Shown one piece after another: positions 35,319 through 45,344 of a stretch of 64,000 nucleotides of DNA (position 1 is the first letter of the stretch; the number at the start of each line of letters is the position of its first letter). Made by a program: the position numbers and the translations under genes. Below the pieces are notes generated by a model, which was not told the DNA's origin, ran no database searches, and saw nothing but the letters and a program-made list of their open reading frames with translations. This DNA comes from Arboricoccus pini. GTDB taxonomy: Bacteria > Pseudomonadota > Alphaproteobacteria > Geminicoccales > Geminicoccaceae. Location: assembly GCF_900187945.1 (NCBI RefSeq), contig NZ_FYEH01000007.1, positions 178,889 through 242,888 of the forward strand, read 5' to 3'.

Positions 35319-35413
35319 ACGGGTTGCCGATTCTTAAAGGTTTTGTTGCTTGCCCTCAGAGGCTCATGCCTCTACCTCCCCCTCATTCGCCGCTCTGCCG
35401 CATGCGAGGATTG

Positions 35414-36088
35414 ATGCTCGTCAACCGCCGTCGACTTTCTTTGACCACCGCCGGTCTGCTCGGAGGCGTCGGCCTCTTCTCGCTCGGCGGCCACGCGGCA
35501 ACGGCGCAGACCCCGCCCGCTGCCAATCCGCCGGCCACCACTACCCCGCCCGCCGCTGCCACTCCGCCCGCCGCCAAGGTCGAGGATCATCCGCTCGGGC
35601 GCGACGACGCGCCGGTCACGGTGATCGAGTATTCCTCGTTGACCTGCCCGCATTGCGCCGAGTTCCAGGACACGACGTTCGATGCGTTCAAGGCCCGCTA
35701 CATCGACACGGGCAAGGTCAAGTTCATCCAGCGCGATTTTCCACTTGACCGGCTAGCGCTCTCGGCCTCCGTCATCGCTCACTGCGCCGGCGATCGCTAT
35801 CCGCTCTTTGTCGACGTGATGTTCAAGAACCAGCGCCGCTGGGTGCTGGCCGAGGATCCGCAGGCCGCCTTGAAGCAGCTGGCCATGGCCGGTGGCCTGG
35901 ACGCGACCCGGATCGACGCCTGCCTCGCCGACCAGGCCCTGACCGATGCCGTCTTGCAGTCGCGGCTGAAGGCGCAATCGGAGTTCAAGGTCGATTCCAC
36001 GCCGACCTTCATCATCAATGGCAAGGGCTATCCGGGTGCCCGCAGCATCGACGAGTTCGCCAAGATCATCGACCCACTTTTGGGTTGA
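35414..36088 (+). CDS. DsbA-family thiol:disulfide oxidoreductase, Tat-exported
   Basis: This 224-residue protein has a twin-arginine-like signal (NRRRLSLTTAGLLGGVG), a Pro/Ala/Thr-rich spacer (residues about 31-55) and a DsbA/DsbG-like thioredoxin domain. The active site Cys78-Pro-His-Cys81 is the DsbA type, and the cis-proline region is VDSTPTFIINGKGYPG. It probably catalyses disulfide formation or isomerisation in the periplasm. The start was placed at MLVNRRR with GAGGA just upstream; MRGLML four codons earlier is possible. It precedes smc, as in related genomes. Confidence 0.88.
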   Translation: MLVNRRRLSLTTAGLLGGVGLFSLGGHAATAQTPPAANPPATTTPPAAATPPAAKVEDHPLGRDDAPVTVIEYSSLTCPHCAEFQDTTFDAFKARYIDTGKVKFIQRDFPLDRLALSASVIAHCAGDRYPLFVDVMFKNQRRWVLAEDPQAALKQLAMAGGLDATRIDACLADQALTDAVLQSRLKAQSEFKVDSTPTFIINGKGYPGARSIDEFAKIIDPLLG

Positions 36089-36162
36089 GGCGCGCGCCCT
36101 ATACCTCGCGCGAGCGTGATGGTAACGATCCAGTCGCCCAAAGGTAGTCGCGGCTGGAAGCA

Positions 36163-39100
36163 TTGGACGTCAGGCATCTTCGCATCAGCGGTTTCAAGTC
36201 CTTCTCCGATCCCGTTGACCTGGCGATCGAGCCCGGCCTGACGGGAATCGTCGGGCCCAATGGCTGCGGCAAGTCGAATGTCGTTGACGCGCTCCGTTGG
36301 GTCATGGGGGAGAGTTCGGCCAGGGGCTTGCGCGGTTCCGGCATGGACGATGTCATCTTCAACGGCTCCGCCTTTCGCCCCGCCTTCGACTTCGCCGAGG
36401 TCGCGCTCAAGCTCCAGGGGCCGATCGCGTCTCTGACGGGCTTCGAGCAGATCGAGGATATCGAGATCGTTCGCCGCATTGGCCGGGGTGTCGGTTCCAG
36501 CTATCGGCTTAACGGGCGCGAGATTAGGGCGCGCGACGTGCAGATGCTCTTCGCCGACGCCTCGGCCGGTGCGCGCAGTGCCGCCATTGTCGGCCAGGGG
36601 CAGATCGGCCTTATCGTCGAGGCCAGGCCGGACGAGCGGCGGCGTCTGCTCGAAGACGCAGCCGGCATAGGCGGCCTGCATGCACGGCGGCGTGAAGCGG
36701 AATTGCGCCTCGCCACGACGGAGGCCAATCTCGGCCGCTTGGCCGATCTCTTGACGACCAGGCGCCAGCGCCTGGGCGAGCTCGAGCGGCAGGCCTCCCA
36801 GGCGCTCCGTTATCGCCGCCTCTCGGCGCGACTGCGCGCGTTGGAGCGGCGTCTGGCCGAAGTTCGACTGACCGATCTGGTCGCCACGATCCAGCGTCTG
36901 CAGGGCCAGGCCTACGGTCTGCGCGTCGAGCTGGCGGAGGCCACTCGCGCGGCAACAGAAGCCCGAAGCGCGCGCGACCAGGCCCAGCGCCGCCAGGCTC
37001 TTGCGCGCGACCGGCTGACCGCCGCCACCGCGCTTGCGGCCCAGTTGGGCGAACGGGCGGCGGCGCAAATGGCGGCCCTGGCGGCGGCGGCGGCGGATCG
37101 CGAGGCTCTCCGCCAGGAACTGGCGGCGGCCGAGGCCGAGGCCCGAGCGGAGGGGCAAAGCGTTCCGGAGATCGACGCCCGCCGAAATGCTGCAGTCGAG
37201 CTGCTTTTGGACCTTCGTCGTGCGCTGAAACAGGTAAGCCTGGCCCGTGCTGCGGACGAGGACGAACTCCCGCGCCTGGCAACCCGCCGCGACGAGGCGG
37301 AGGCAGCCTTGGCGGAGGCGCGTCAGCGGCTTGCTGGGGCCGAGGCGGCCTTCAAGACGGCAGGTCTCGACTGCCAGCGCCTGCACGACGCGACAGCCGG
37401 TCTCAAGGCCGCGTTGGAGGCGCTGCCGGCCGAGCTGGATGCAACTCCGCTCGATCGCCTGCGCGACGAAATCGCCGCGTTTCGCCAGGCTCTCGAATCC
37501 GGCGGCGCGCGACGGCAAAGCTTGGCGGCGGCTGTCGCGGCGGCCGAGGCAAGCTTGCCCGGCCTACGACAGGCCCAGGCCGAGGCGGCGCTGGCGGCCG
37601 GCGAGGCGCGCGAGGCGGCGCTCCGCCACGAGGCCAAACGTGGCGAGGCCGTTGCCCGGCATGAGGCCACCGTGGCCCGCCGGCAGGGCTTGGAGCGCGA
37701 TCTTGCGCGCCTGGAGCAGCGGCGCGTCGCCCTGGAGCAGCGTCTGGAGGCCGTCGATCGTCAGCTCGCAGGCTTCGACCTTCCAGCGGCGGCGGAGGTG
37801 TTCGCCCTGGCGCGAGCCCGGCGCGCGACGGCCGAGGCCGAGCGCGCGCGTTTGGCCCGGGAGCGCGAGGAGGCCGAGCGCGACATGGAGGTTCGCCAGA
37901 GGGCTGCGTCGGATGCTGCGGCACAGCTGGCCCGGTTGGAGGCCGAACGGGCCAGCCTGGAAGCGCTGGTGCCCGAGATGCCGGGGCAGCCCATGATCGA
38001 CCGACTGGTGCTGGATGAAGGCTTGGGCGCCGCCCTGGCGGCTGCATTGGGTGACGATCTGCTGGCCGATGCGGATGGACAGGCGCCTACGCATTGGCGC
38101 TCGCTGCCGGCCTCTATGGAGATGGGACCAAGTCTGCCAACTGAGGCCGTGGCGATGGACGGGCTGGTGAGTGGCGGGGCGGCCCTGCAGGCACGGCTTT
38201 GCCAGGTGGGGCTGATCGAGCGATCGCGGGGCCCGGCGTTGCAGGAACGGCTCCGGCAGGGACAGCGGTTGGTCAGCCGCGAGGGCGATCTTTGGCGTTG
38301 GGATGGTTTCGTCCGGCTCGCGAGCTCGGGCGAGGCGGCGGCGCGGCTAACGCAGCGTCGTCGCCTGGCGGCGGTGCGGCGGGAGATCGAGCCCAAGGCG
38401 GCGGCGCGGGCGGCGACGGCGGCGGACGTCCAGTCGATGGCGGTAACGCTTGGTCAGCTGCGGGAGGCGGCGGATGCCGCTGACAAGGAAGCTCGCGAGG
38501 CCGAACGGGTTGAGACGCAAGCAGGACATGAAGAGGAGAAGTGTCGGGCAGCGGCAGCGGCGGCCATGGCCGAGCAACAGCGGCTGAGGCGCGATCTGGC
38601 GACCCTTCTGGAGGAGAGCCAGGAGCCGGCACGCGATCTGGCGGCGCTGCAGGCCGCCGGCCTCGGCGAGGACGAGACTCGTCGTCTTGCCGAGGAAGGC
38701 GAGGTGCTGGAGGGCCGGGCCACGGCGTTGCGCGAGGCGGCGGCGACGGCGCACCAAGCGGTGGTCGAGCAGGAGGCTGTCTGGCGGCGCCTGCAAAGGG
38801 AACTCGAGGACCAGGATCGACTCCTGGCCATGGATCGATCAGGGTTGGAGGCGGCGGCACTCAAGGAAGCCGGCCAGGCGGCCGAGCTGGCGGCTAACTC
38901 GGCTGCGCTGCGGGCAGAGAGGCAGCGACTGGAGGCCGAATTAGCGGCCGCGGACGAGGCCGGCCGGTCGGCCGCACGGCTACTGGAGTCGGCCGGCGCC
39001 GCGCGTGCCGCGGCGCTGGCGGAGGTGGAGGCGCTGGGAGCGGCTGCTTTAGCGGCATCGGAAGCGCATGCTGCGTGCCGGACGAGGCTGGAGGTCGTGC

Positions 39101-40227
39101 TGCGCGGCCTCGCCCGCGACGAGGAACGGGCACGTGCCCTGGAGCAGGAGGAAGCGCGCCTCTGCCAGGATATCGAGGCGGCCAGGCGTCGCGCGCAGGC
39201 CGCGGCGGCGCGGGTCGAGGGATTGAGCCTGCGATTGGTCGCCCTGGGACCGGAAGCCATGGGCGAGCCGCCGATCCAGGCCGAGCATCGGGCGGCGGAG
39301 GCGGAGGTCACCGCCGTCGGCGCCGAGGTGGCGGCGATCGAACGAGACCTTGCCGAGGCGGAGCGGCAGCAGCGTGCGAGCGAAACCCTGATTGCCGAAC
39401 GGCGCGAGAGGCTGGCCATTCTCGAGGCGGAGCTGGCGCGCGAGAGTGGCAGGCGGGAAGCCGCCGAATCCCAGCGGGCAGAGGCGCTGGCCGCTGCGCA
39501 GCCGAGCGACGAGGACCAACTGGAGGGCGATGACGCCGAACAAGGCGAGGCGGAACTGGCAAGGCGGCTCGATCGGCTGCGCACCTCTCGCGACCGCCTG
39601 GGCGCCGTCAATCTGCGTGCGGCCGTCGAACTTGAGGAAATGCAGGCGGCGCTGGAGGGCAGCGAGCGCGAGGTCGCCGAGGTAGAGGGCGCCGTCGACC
39701 GGCTGCGGCGTGCGATCACCACCTTGAACGGCGAGGCAAGGGCGCGGCTACTCAAGGCATTCGGCACGGTCGAAGGGCATTTCCAGCGACTCTTCCATCA
39801 GCTTTTTGGAGGCGGCAAGGCAAGCTTGCGCCTCACCAATCTCGACGATCCGCTGAATGCCGGCCTGGAACTCGACGCCATGCCGCCCGGCAAGCGTTTG
39901 ACCCATGTCTCGCTGCTCTCGGGTGGTGAGAAGAGCATGACCGGCCTGGCCCTGGTCTTTGCCTTCTTCCTGGCCACACCTTCTCCCTTATGCGTGCTGG
40001 ACGAGGTGGATGCACCGCTGGACGATGCCAATGTCGATCGCTTCGTCCTGTTGACCGAGGCCATCGCCAAGGAGACCGGCACCCGTTTCCTTTGCGTCAC
40101 GCATCACCCTTTGACGATGGCCCGCATGCATCGCCTCTATGGCGTGACGATGGTGGAGCGCGGTGTTTCGCGGCTGGTCTCCGTTGCCCTGGACGAAGCG
40201 GTCGAACTGCGCCAGTCAGCCGCCTGA
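36163..40227 (+). CDS. smc: Chromosome segregation protein SMC
   Basis: This 1354-residue condensin ATPase has its Walker A GPNGCGKSN at residues 31-39, a long coiled coil rich in Ala, Glu, Arg and Leu, a hinge starting near residue 600, a second coiled coil, the ABC signature LSGGEK at 1252-1257 and Walker B VLDEVDAP at 1278-1285. With ScpA/ScpB it compacts and separates chromosomes. It is about 150-200 residues longer than many bacterial SMCs (about 1150-1200), the excess lying in the coiled-coil arms. It starts at a TTG with GGAAG upstream, giving LDVRHLRISGFKSF, the normal SMC N-terminus. Confidence 0.95.
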   Translation: MDVRHLRISGFKSFSDPVDLAIEPGLTGIVGPNGCGKSNVVDALRWVMGESSARGLRGSGMDDVIFNGSAFRPAFDFAEVALKLQGPIASLTGFEQIEDIEIVRRIGRGVGSSYRLNGREIRARDVQMLFADASAGARSAAIVGQGQIGLIVEARPDERRRLLEDAAGIGGLHARRREAELRLATTEANLGRLADLLTTRRQRLGELERQASQALRYRRLSARLRALERRLAEVRLTDLVATIQRLQGQAYGLRVELAEATRAATEARSARDQAQRRQALARDRLTAATALAAQLGERAAAQMAALAAAAADREALRQELAAAEAEARAEGQSVPEIDARRNAAVELLLDLRRALKQVSLARAADEDELPRLATRRDEAEAALAEARQRLAGAEAAFKTAGLDCQRLHDATAGLKAALEALPAELDATPLDRLRDEIAAFRQALESGGARRQSLAAAVAAAEASLPGLRQAQAEAALAAGEAREAALRHEAKRGEAVARHEATVARRQGLERDLARLEQRRVALEQRLEAVDRQLAGFDLPAAAEVFALARARRATAEAERARLAREREEAERDMEVRQRAASDAAAQLARLEAERASLEALVPEMPGQPMIDRLVLDEGLGAALAAALGDDLLADADGQAPTHWRSLPASMEMGPSLPTEAVAMDGLVSGGAALQARLCQVGLIERSRGPALQERLRQGQRLVSREGDLWRWDGFVRLASSGEAAARLTQRRRLAAVRREIEPKAAARAATAADVQSMAVTLGQLREAADAADKEAREAERVETQAGHEEEKCRAAAAAAMAEQQRLRRDLATLLEESQEPARDLAALQAAGLGEDETRRLAEEGEVLEGRATALREAAATAHQAVVEQEAVWRRLQRELEDQDRLLAMDRSGLEAAALKEAGQAAELAANSAALRAERQRLEAELAAADEAGRSAARLLESAGAARAAALAEVEALGAAALAASEAHAACRTRLEVVLRGLARDEERARALEQEEARLCQDIEAARRRAQAAAARVEGLSLRLVALGPEAMGEPPIQAEHRAAEAEVTAVGAEVAAIERDLAEAERQQRASETLIAERRERLAILEAELARESGRREAAESQRAEALAAAQPSDEDQLEGDDAEQGEAELARRLDRLRTSRDRLGAVNLRAAVELEEMQAALEGSEREVAEVEGAVDRLRRAITTLNGEARARLLKAFGTVEGHFQRLFHQLFGGGKASLRLTNLDDPLNAGLELDAMPPGKRLTHVSLLSGGEKSMTGLALVFAFFLATPSPLCVLDEVDAPLDDANVDRFVLLTEAIAKETGTRFLCVTHHPLTMARMHRLYGVTMVERGVSRLVSVALDEAVELRQSAA

Positions 40228-40305
40228 GTCACCCTCATCGATCCGCCCACCTCGCGGCCGCCCCGATGTCGGACCCGGCCTGCGCCTTTCGCGCTGCCTT
40301 GGGGC

Positions 40306-40836
40306 TCAGGCGGCAAGGTCGGTGCCGGCGCCGTTGGAAGCCGGCTGCGCACGGGCCGACTGCCATTGCCGGTAGCGGCCGAGCACGCTCTCGACCACGC
40401 TGTTGACGCGGCTGGTCGACGACAACGCGCTGGAGGCCACGGCGGTCGCACCCTTGTCGCCATCGCCGGTCAACTGGCCGAATGCCTGGTCCCCCGAATC
40501 GCTGGTCGATGATTTCGACCACCAGTTCTTGAGGAGATTGCCCGCCAACTGGGCCATTGTCAGTTGCATGGCCTGGGCGGTGTCGCCTTTGTCGCGGCCG
40601 AGTTCGTCGCTGCTGAGCTTCCCGTCCCGGTTGGTATCCTGCGCGTCGAAGGTGTTCTTAGTGGCAGAATTTGCCTTGTCGGCAGATTTTGCCGCGTAAT
40701 TCTTGCCGGTCAGCGCCTTCGCGACCTCGTTCAAGTCGAGCGCATTGTCGCCGTTCGTATCCAGATCACTGAGGCTGCTTGCCTTGACCTGATAGAGCTG
40801 CACAAGGCTGGCCCCCTTCGTCGTACCGATCTCCAT
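40306..40836 (-). CDS. EF-hand calcium-binding protein without signal peptide
   Basis: This 176-residue acidic, Ser/Ala-rich protein has two canonical EF-hand loops: Asp26-x-Asn28-x-Asp30...Glu37 and Asp67-x-Asn69-x-Asp71...Glu78. No Sec or Tat signal or membrane helix is visible. It could be a cytosolic calmodulin-like protein or a leaderless secreted protein. It is convergent with smc and divergent from the small ATPase gene, with no operon partners. Confidence 0.75.
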   Translation of the reverse strand: MEIGTTKGASLVQLYQVKASSLSDLDTNGDNALDLNEVAKALTGKNYAAKSADKANSATKNTFDAQDTNRDGKLSSDELGRDKGDTAQAMQLTMAQLAGNLLKNWWSKSSTSDSGDQAFGQLTGDGDKGATAVASSALSSTSRVNSVVESVLGRYRQWQSARAQPASNGAGTDLAA

Positions 40837-41087
40837 CGTCTTCTCAATCCCTATCCGTTCTGGTCACCCTTCGCATCGTCGAAGTGGACCAATCGCTTTC
40901 GCGTCTTGGTTGCACAAACCGTGCCGCTCCCATCGGCAGTCTGATGGCGCCATGGGCATAGCTATGCAGCAAGCGAAGAGCGAGGCGGCGAAAGCGTGCA
41001 TCGACTCCAGGGGCTGGAATGGGTCAAAGCAATGGTGAGATCATTCCTTCACAATGTTAATCCGAGTGGTCAGGCACGAGGTTTGCG

Positions 41088-41564
41088 ATGCCCGTTATCC
41101 ATCTGATTCACGGCTATTTGGGCGTCGGCAAGACGACGCTGGCGCGCCGCCTGGAGCGTGATTGTCCGGCCATGCGCTTTACGCATGACGAATGGATGAT
41201 CCGTCTTTGCGGCGACGACCCGCCGGAGAGCCAGTTCAAGCAGATGTACCCGCGCGTGCTCAGCCTGATTACCGACCAGTGGCATCGGTGCATCGAGCTC
41301 GGGCAGGACGTGGTCCTGGACAGCGGTTATTGGTCGAGGGCCGAGCGCGACGAGATCCGCGCCCAGGCGGCCGAGCTTGGCGCTGAAATTCGCCTCTACG
41401 ACGTGCGATGTCCGGATGACGAGGCCTGGGCGCGGCTGGACCGGCGCAACGCGCACGGGCCGGGCGAGCTTCTCGTGACCCGTTCGACGTTCGAAACTCT
41501 GCGCGCCAATTTCGAGCCGCTGGCCGAGGACGAGGAACGGGTCATTGTCGAAAACGCCGCCTGA
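41088..41564 (+). CDS. Small AAA_33-type P-loop ATPase/kinase
   Basis: This 158-residue protein has a P-loop GYLGVGKTT at residues 9-17 close to the N-terminus, a DEWMIRLCGDD segment, LDSGYWSRAERDEIRA and RLDRRNA, which match the AAA_33 group of predicted small-molecule or nucleotide kinases related to zeta-toxin and chloramphenicol phosphotransferase. The substrate is unknown. It stands alone. The upstream 251 bases hold no other gene. Confidence 0.8.
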   Translation: MPVIHLIHGYLGVGKTTLARRLERDCPAMRFTHDEWMIRLCGDDPPESQFKQMYPRVLSLITDQWHRCIELGQDVVLDSGYWSRAERDEIRAQAAELGAEIRLYDVRCPDDEAWARLDRRNAHGPGELLVTRSTFETLRANFEPLAEDEERVIVENAA

Positions 41565-41660
41565 TCGGCAAGGCCGTAGGCATGATACTCGATTCGCTTT
41601 GCAAGGTGCGGTCAAGAGGGCGCCTTTAAGGTCATCGCAAAATCGGATGTGACGCGGGCG

Positions 41661-42575
41661 CTAGCGCGTCGGGACGGGCGTGGCGCCACGATAGTCGTAG
41701 AAGCCGCGCTTGACCTTGCGGCCGAGCCAGCCGGCCTCGACATATTTCACCAGGAGCGGGCAGGGGCGGTATTTGCTGTCCGCCAGACCCTCATAGAGCA
41801 CTTGCATGATGGAGAGCGCGGTATCGAGGCCGATGAAGTCGGCAAGCTCGAGCGGCCCCATCGGATGGTTGGCGCCAAGCTTCATGGCCGTGTCGATGCT
41901 CTCGACCGTGCCGACGCCCTCGTAGAGCGTGTAGACCGCCTCGTTGATCATCGGCAACAGCACGCGGTTGACGATGAAGGCCGGGAAGTCCTCGGCCGTG
42001 ACGGCCTGCTTGCCCATCTTCTCGGCCAGCCGGCGGATCGCCTGATAGGTCTCCTCCTCGGTGGCGATCCCGCGAATGACCTCGACCAGCTTCATGGCCG
42101 GCACGGGGTTCATGAAATGCATGCCGATGAAGCGCTCGGGCCGGTCCGTCTGCGCCGCCAGCCGGGTGATCGAGATCGACGAGGTGTTGGAGGCCACCAG
42201 CGCGTCGGCCTTGAGATGCGGCACCAGCTCCCGGAAGATCTTCTTCTTGATCTCCTCATTCTCGGTCGCCGCCTCGACGACGAGGTCGGCCTCGCTCAAT
42301 TTGTCGAAGCTCTCGCCCGTATGGATGCGGGACAGTGCCGCCTCCTTCTCCTCGGCGGTAAGATTGCCCTTGGCGATCTGACGGTCGAGCAGGCCGTCAA
42401 TGCGTTGCAGCGTTGCCTCGATGCGCTCGGCCGACAGGTCGACGAGATCGACGAGGATGCCCGAGGTCGCGGCCACCTGCGCGATGCCACCGCCCATCTG
42501 GCCGGCACCGATGATGCCGATGCGCTTTATCTCGGGAACGGGGGGGAAGGCTTTACGCTCATAGGCTACGGCCAT
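41661..42575 (-). CDS. hbd: 3-hydroxybutyryl-CoA dehydrogenase
   Basis: This 304-residue NAD(P)-dependent enzyme interconverts 3-hydroxyacyl-CoA and acetoacetyl-CoA-type products. The dinucleotide motif GAGQMGGGIAQ is near residue 22, the serine in NTSSISI and histidine-glutamate pair (GMHFMNPVP, the catalytic His) are conserved, and the C-terminal domain has RVLLPMINEAVYTLYEGVG. It follows etfA by 69 bases on the same strand, forming an etfB-etfA-hbd operon for acyl-CoA oxidation or polyhydroxybutyrate-linked metabolism. Confidence 0.94.
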   Translation of the reverse strand: MAVAYERKAFPPVPEIKRIGIIGAGQMGGGIAQVAATSGILVDLVDLSAERIEATLQRIDGLLDRQIAKGNLTAEEKEAALSRIHTGESFDKLSEADLVVEAATENEEIKKKIFRELVPHLKADALVASNTSSISITRLAAQTDRPERFIGMHFMNPVPAMKLVEVIRGIATEEETYQAIRRLAEKMGKQAVTAEDFPAFIVNRVLLPMINEAVYTLYEGVGTVESIDTAMKLGANHPMGPLELADFIGLDTALSIMQVLYEGLADSKYRPCPLLVKYVEAGWLGRKVKRGFYDYRGATPVPTR

Positions 42576-42644
42576 GGAATGATGTTCCGCCTGTCTTGGG
42601 AAAAACCGGCCGCCCGGCGGCCGGGGGAGCGAAATCGGGCTCGT

Positions 42645-43580
42645 CTAGGCCTTGAGGGCCGCTGTCATGGCGGGGACCGCCTGGAATAGATCGGCCACGA
42701 GGCCGAAATCGGCGACCTGGAAGATCGGCGCTTCCTCGTCCTTGTTGATCGCGACGATGATCTTGGAATCCTTCATGCCAGCCAGATGCTGGATGGCACC
42801 GGAGATGCCGACGGCGATATAGAGTTCCGGCGCCACGATCTTGCCAGTCTGGCCCACCTGATAGTCGTTCGGGCGATAGCCCGCGTCGACCGCCGCCCGG
42901 CTGGCGCCCACGGCTGCGCCCAAGGCGTCGGCCAGTTCCTCGATGAGGCGGAAATTATCGGCACTTGCCACGCCCCGTCCGCCAGAGACGACGACGCGGG
43001 CACTGGTAAGCTCGGGCCGCTCGCTCTTGTGCACCTCACGGCCGACAAAGCGCACCCGGCTCGTCGCCGTCGGTGCCGCCAGCGGCTCGATCACGGCACT
43101 GCCGCCCTCCTCCGCCGCCGCCTCGAAGGCGGTGGTGCGAACCGTGAGGACCTGCTTGCCATCCTGGCTCTTCACTGTCGCCAAGGCGTTGCCCGCATAG
43201 ATATAGCGCTTGAAGGTTCTGGCATCGACAACCTCGACGATGTCGCTCACCTGAGCGACGTCGAGAAGGGCCGCCACGCGCGGCAGGACGTTCTTGCCCT
43301 GCGACGTGGAGGGCGAAAGCAGCGCGTCATAGTCCTTGGCAAGGCCGAGGAGCAGGTCGCCCAGCGTCTCGGCCAAAGGCGCCCGCAGGCTTTCGTCGTC
43401 GACATGGAGAACCTTGGCGACGCCAGCCACCTTGGCGGTGGCGGCGGCAACCTCGCCGGCCCCGGCCCCGGCCACCAGGACATGCACGTCGCCGCCCAGC
43501 GCCAAGGCTGCTGTCACCGCATGCAGCGTTGCCTTGTCGAGGGTCGCATTGTCGTGCTGTGCCAGAACAAGGCTGCTCAT
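42645..43580 (-). CDS. etfA: Electron transfer flavoprotein alpha subunit
   Basis: This 311-residue subunit binds the catalytic FAD of ETF and passes electrons from acyl-CoA dehydrogenases to ETF-quinone oxidoreductase. The C-terminal FAD domain shows [42 protein letters not shown] and [16 protein letters not shown]. The start overlaps the etfB stop by 4 bases (ATGA). Confidence 0.96.
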   Translation of the reverse strand: MSSLVLAQHDNATLDKATLHAVTAALALGGDVHVLVAGAGAGEVAAATAKVAGVAKVLHVDDESLRAPLAETLGDLLLGLAKDYDALLSPSTSQGKNVLPRVAALLDVAQVSDIVEVVDARTFKRYIYAGNALATVKSQDGKQVLTVRTTAFEAAAEEGGSAVIEPLAAPTATSRVRFVGREVHKSERPELTSARVVVSGGRGVASADNFRLIEELADALGAAVGASRAAVDAGYRPNDYQVGQTGKIVAPELYIAVGISGAIQHLAGMKDSKIIVAINKDEEAPIFQVADFGLVADLFQAVPAMTAALKA

Positions 43581-44338
43581 CGGATCGCTCCAGCGCTCTT
43601 CAGCTTCTCGACCAGCTCGGCCACCGAGGCGACCTTCTGGCCGGCCTGGCGGCGGGGGGGCTCCTCGAAACTAGTATAGGCCAGGCGCGGGGCCGGATCG
43701 ACGCCCAGATCGGCGGCACTTAGCGTTTCGATCGGCTTCTTCTTGGCCTTCATGATGTTGGGCAGACTCGCATAGCGCGGCTCGTTCAGGCGCAGATCGG
43801 CCGTGATCACGGCCGGCAGGCGCAGGGCCAGGGTCTCGGCACCCTCGTCGACCTCACGGGTCACGAGCGCTTCCTCGCCCTCGATCTTGACGACGCTGGC
43901 GAAGGTCGCCTGCGGCCAGTCGAGCAGGGCCGCCAGCATCTGCCCGGTCTGGTTGCTGTCATCGTCGATCGCCTGCTTGCCCAGAAGAATCAGGCCCGGC
44001 TCCTCGCGAAGCGCCACGGCCCGCAACAGCTTGGCCACGGCCAGCGGCTGCAGGTCCAGGCCAAAGACACTGCCCGGATCGACCAGGATGGCGCGATCAG
44101 CACCCATCGCCAGGGCGGAGCGCAGGGTTTCCTGGCACTTGGCATCGCCGATGCTGACGGCCACGACCTCGTTGGCGGCACCCTTCTCCTTGAGGCGCAA
44201 TGCCTCCTCGACGGCGATTTCGTCGAAGGGGTTCATCGACATCTTGACGTTGGCGACATCGACGCCACTGCCGTCGGTCCTGACCCTGACCTTGACGTTG
44301 TAATCGACCACCCGTTTCACGGGTACGAGGATCTTCAT
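43577..44338 (-). CDS. etfB: Electron transfer flavoprotein beta subunit
   Basis: This 253-residue subunit binds AMP and forms the ETF heterodimer with EtfA. The N-terminus [16 protein letters not shown], then [19 protein letters not shown], the recognition-loop region and [30 protein letters not shown] are typical. The ATG at 44338 (AGGGA upstream) is preferred over a TTG two codons earlier. It is the first gene of the etfBA-hbd operon. Confidence 0.96.
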   Translation of the reverse strand: MKILVPVKRVVDYNVKVRVRTDGSGVDVANVKMSMNPFDEIAVEEALRLKEKGAANEVVAVSIGDAKCQETLRSALAMGADRAILVDPGSVFGLDLQPLAVAKLLRAVALREEPGLILLGKQAIDDDSNQTGQMLAALLDWPQATFASVVKIEGEEALVTREVDEGAETLALRLPAVITADLRLNEPRYASLPNIMKAKKKPIETLSAADLGVDPAPRLAYTSFEEPPRRQAGQKVASVAELVEKLKSAGAIR

Positions 44339-44530
44339 GCGCAATCCCTGGATGCGGATCGAAGCCTGGACGCGACGCTTGGACGATCGATCGTCATCTT
44401 CATCCTGCGGTTGCCGTGCCTCGACTTTAATGTGGCTAGCGCTCGTGCTGGACGCTTTGCAATGCAGCAGCGAACCGGATACGGGCTGCGATCACGCCTT
44501 GTCAATCGGCGGCGGGGAGCTCCGCATGCC

Positions 44531-45103
44531 TCAGCCCCTGTGCGCGCCCGGAACCCAGAGCACATCCGCGCGGCCGCCCTCATTGAGGGTTCGGGCCAGG
44601 ACGAAGAGATGGTCCGAGAGCCGGTTCAGGTAATGGAGAAGGACGGGGTTGAGGGAAGCTTGCCGGCCCAGCGCCACGGCCAGCCGCTCCGCCCGACGTG
44701 TCACGGTGCGGGCGTGGTGGAGATGGGCTGCCGACCGCCGGCCGCCCGGCAGCACGAAGGAGGTGAGGGGCTCGAGCTCGGCGTTCATGGCATCGATCTC
44801 GGCCTCGAGCCGCTGGACCTGGCCTGGCAGGAGGCGCAGCACACTTCGCCCCTCCGGGTCCGGCAAGGGGCGGCAGAGATCGGCGCCCAGGTCGAACAGG
44901 TCGTTTTGGATGCGCGCCAGCATAAGATCGGCCGGATCGCCTGCCGGCAAGTCGGCGCGCGCCACGCCGATCACGGCATTGACCTCGTCGACGCTGCCGA
45001 TCGCCTCGATGCGCAGGTCATCCTTGCTGACGCGGCTGCCATCGCCGAGCGACGTCTGCCCGCCATCGCCGCCTTTGGTATAGATGCGCGTGAGCGCGAT
45101 CAT
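44531..45103 (-). CDS. Cob(I)yrinic acid a,c-diamide adenosyltransferase, PduO type
   Basis: This 190-residue enzyme adenosylates cobalamin with ATP. The N-terminal ATP loop IYTKGGDGGQTSLGDGSRVSK, then RIEAIGSVDEVNAVIG, LPGGRRSAAHLHHARTVTRRAER and LNRLSDHLFVLAR are the PduO-type signatures. It overlaps the upstream HIG1-like gene by 4 bases. AdoCbl fits the presence of meaB, the methylmalonyl-CoA mutase chaperone, later in the window. Confidence 0.94.
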   Translation of the reverse strand: MIALTRIYTKGGDGGQTSLGDGSRVSKDDLRIEAIGSVDEVNAVIGVARADLPAGDPADLMLARIQNDLFDLGADLCRPLPDPEGRSVLRLLPGQVQRLEAEIDAMNAELEPLTSFVLPGGRRSAAHLHHARTVTRRAERLAVALGRQASLNPVLLHYLNRLSDHLFVLARTLNEGGRADVLWVPGAHRG

Positions 45104-45294
45104 GTGAGGTGGGCAAAGAGAATGATGGCCACCAGCACCAGGCAGGCGAATTGCAGCCCGACCCTGGCCTGCATCAGGCGGTTGCCATAGCGCTGGTTGA
45201 AGGGGCCACCCTTGAGAAAGCCCAGCACGCCCGTGACCAGCACGGCCAGCGTCGCCGCCATCAGGATGGCCAGGAGGGTATTGGCAATGATCAT
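45100..45294 (-). CDS. HIG1-domain twin transmembrane protein
   Basis: This 64-residue protein has two hydrophobic helices (residues about 3-27 and 44-62) joined by a basic loop containing RYGNRLMQARVGLQ, the pattern of HIG1-domain proteins. Bacterial and mitochondrial members stabilise cytochrome oxidase or respiratory supercomplexes. The stop overlaps the adenosyltransferase start (ATGA), an arrangement seen in other alphaproteobacteria. Confidence 0.8.
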   Translation of the reverse strand: MIIANTLLAILMAATLAVLVTGVLGFLKGGPFNQRYGNRLMQARVGLQFACLVLVAIILFAHLT

Positions 45295-45344
45295 GACACC
45301 CTATTTAGACGCTGCCCGCTGTCATGCCAACGTGCCGGCGACAT

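Noticed and set aside
41649..42689. Open plus-strand frame opposite hbd.
   Set aside because: No recognisable family, and hbd is complete and part of an operon on the minus strand.
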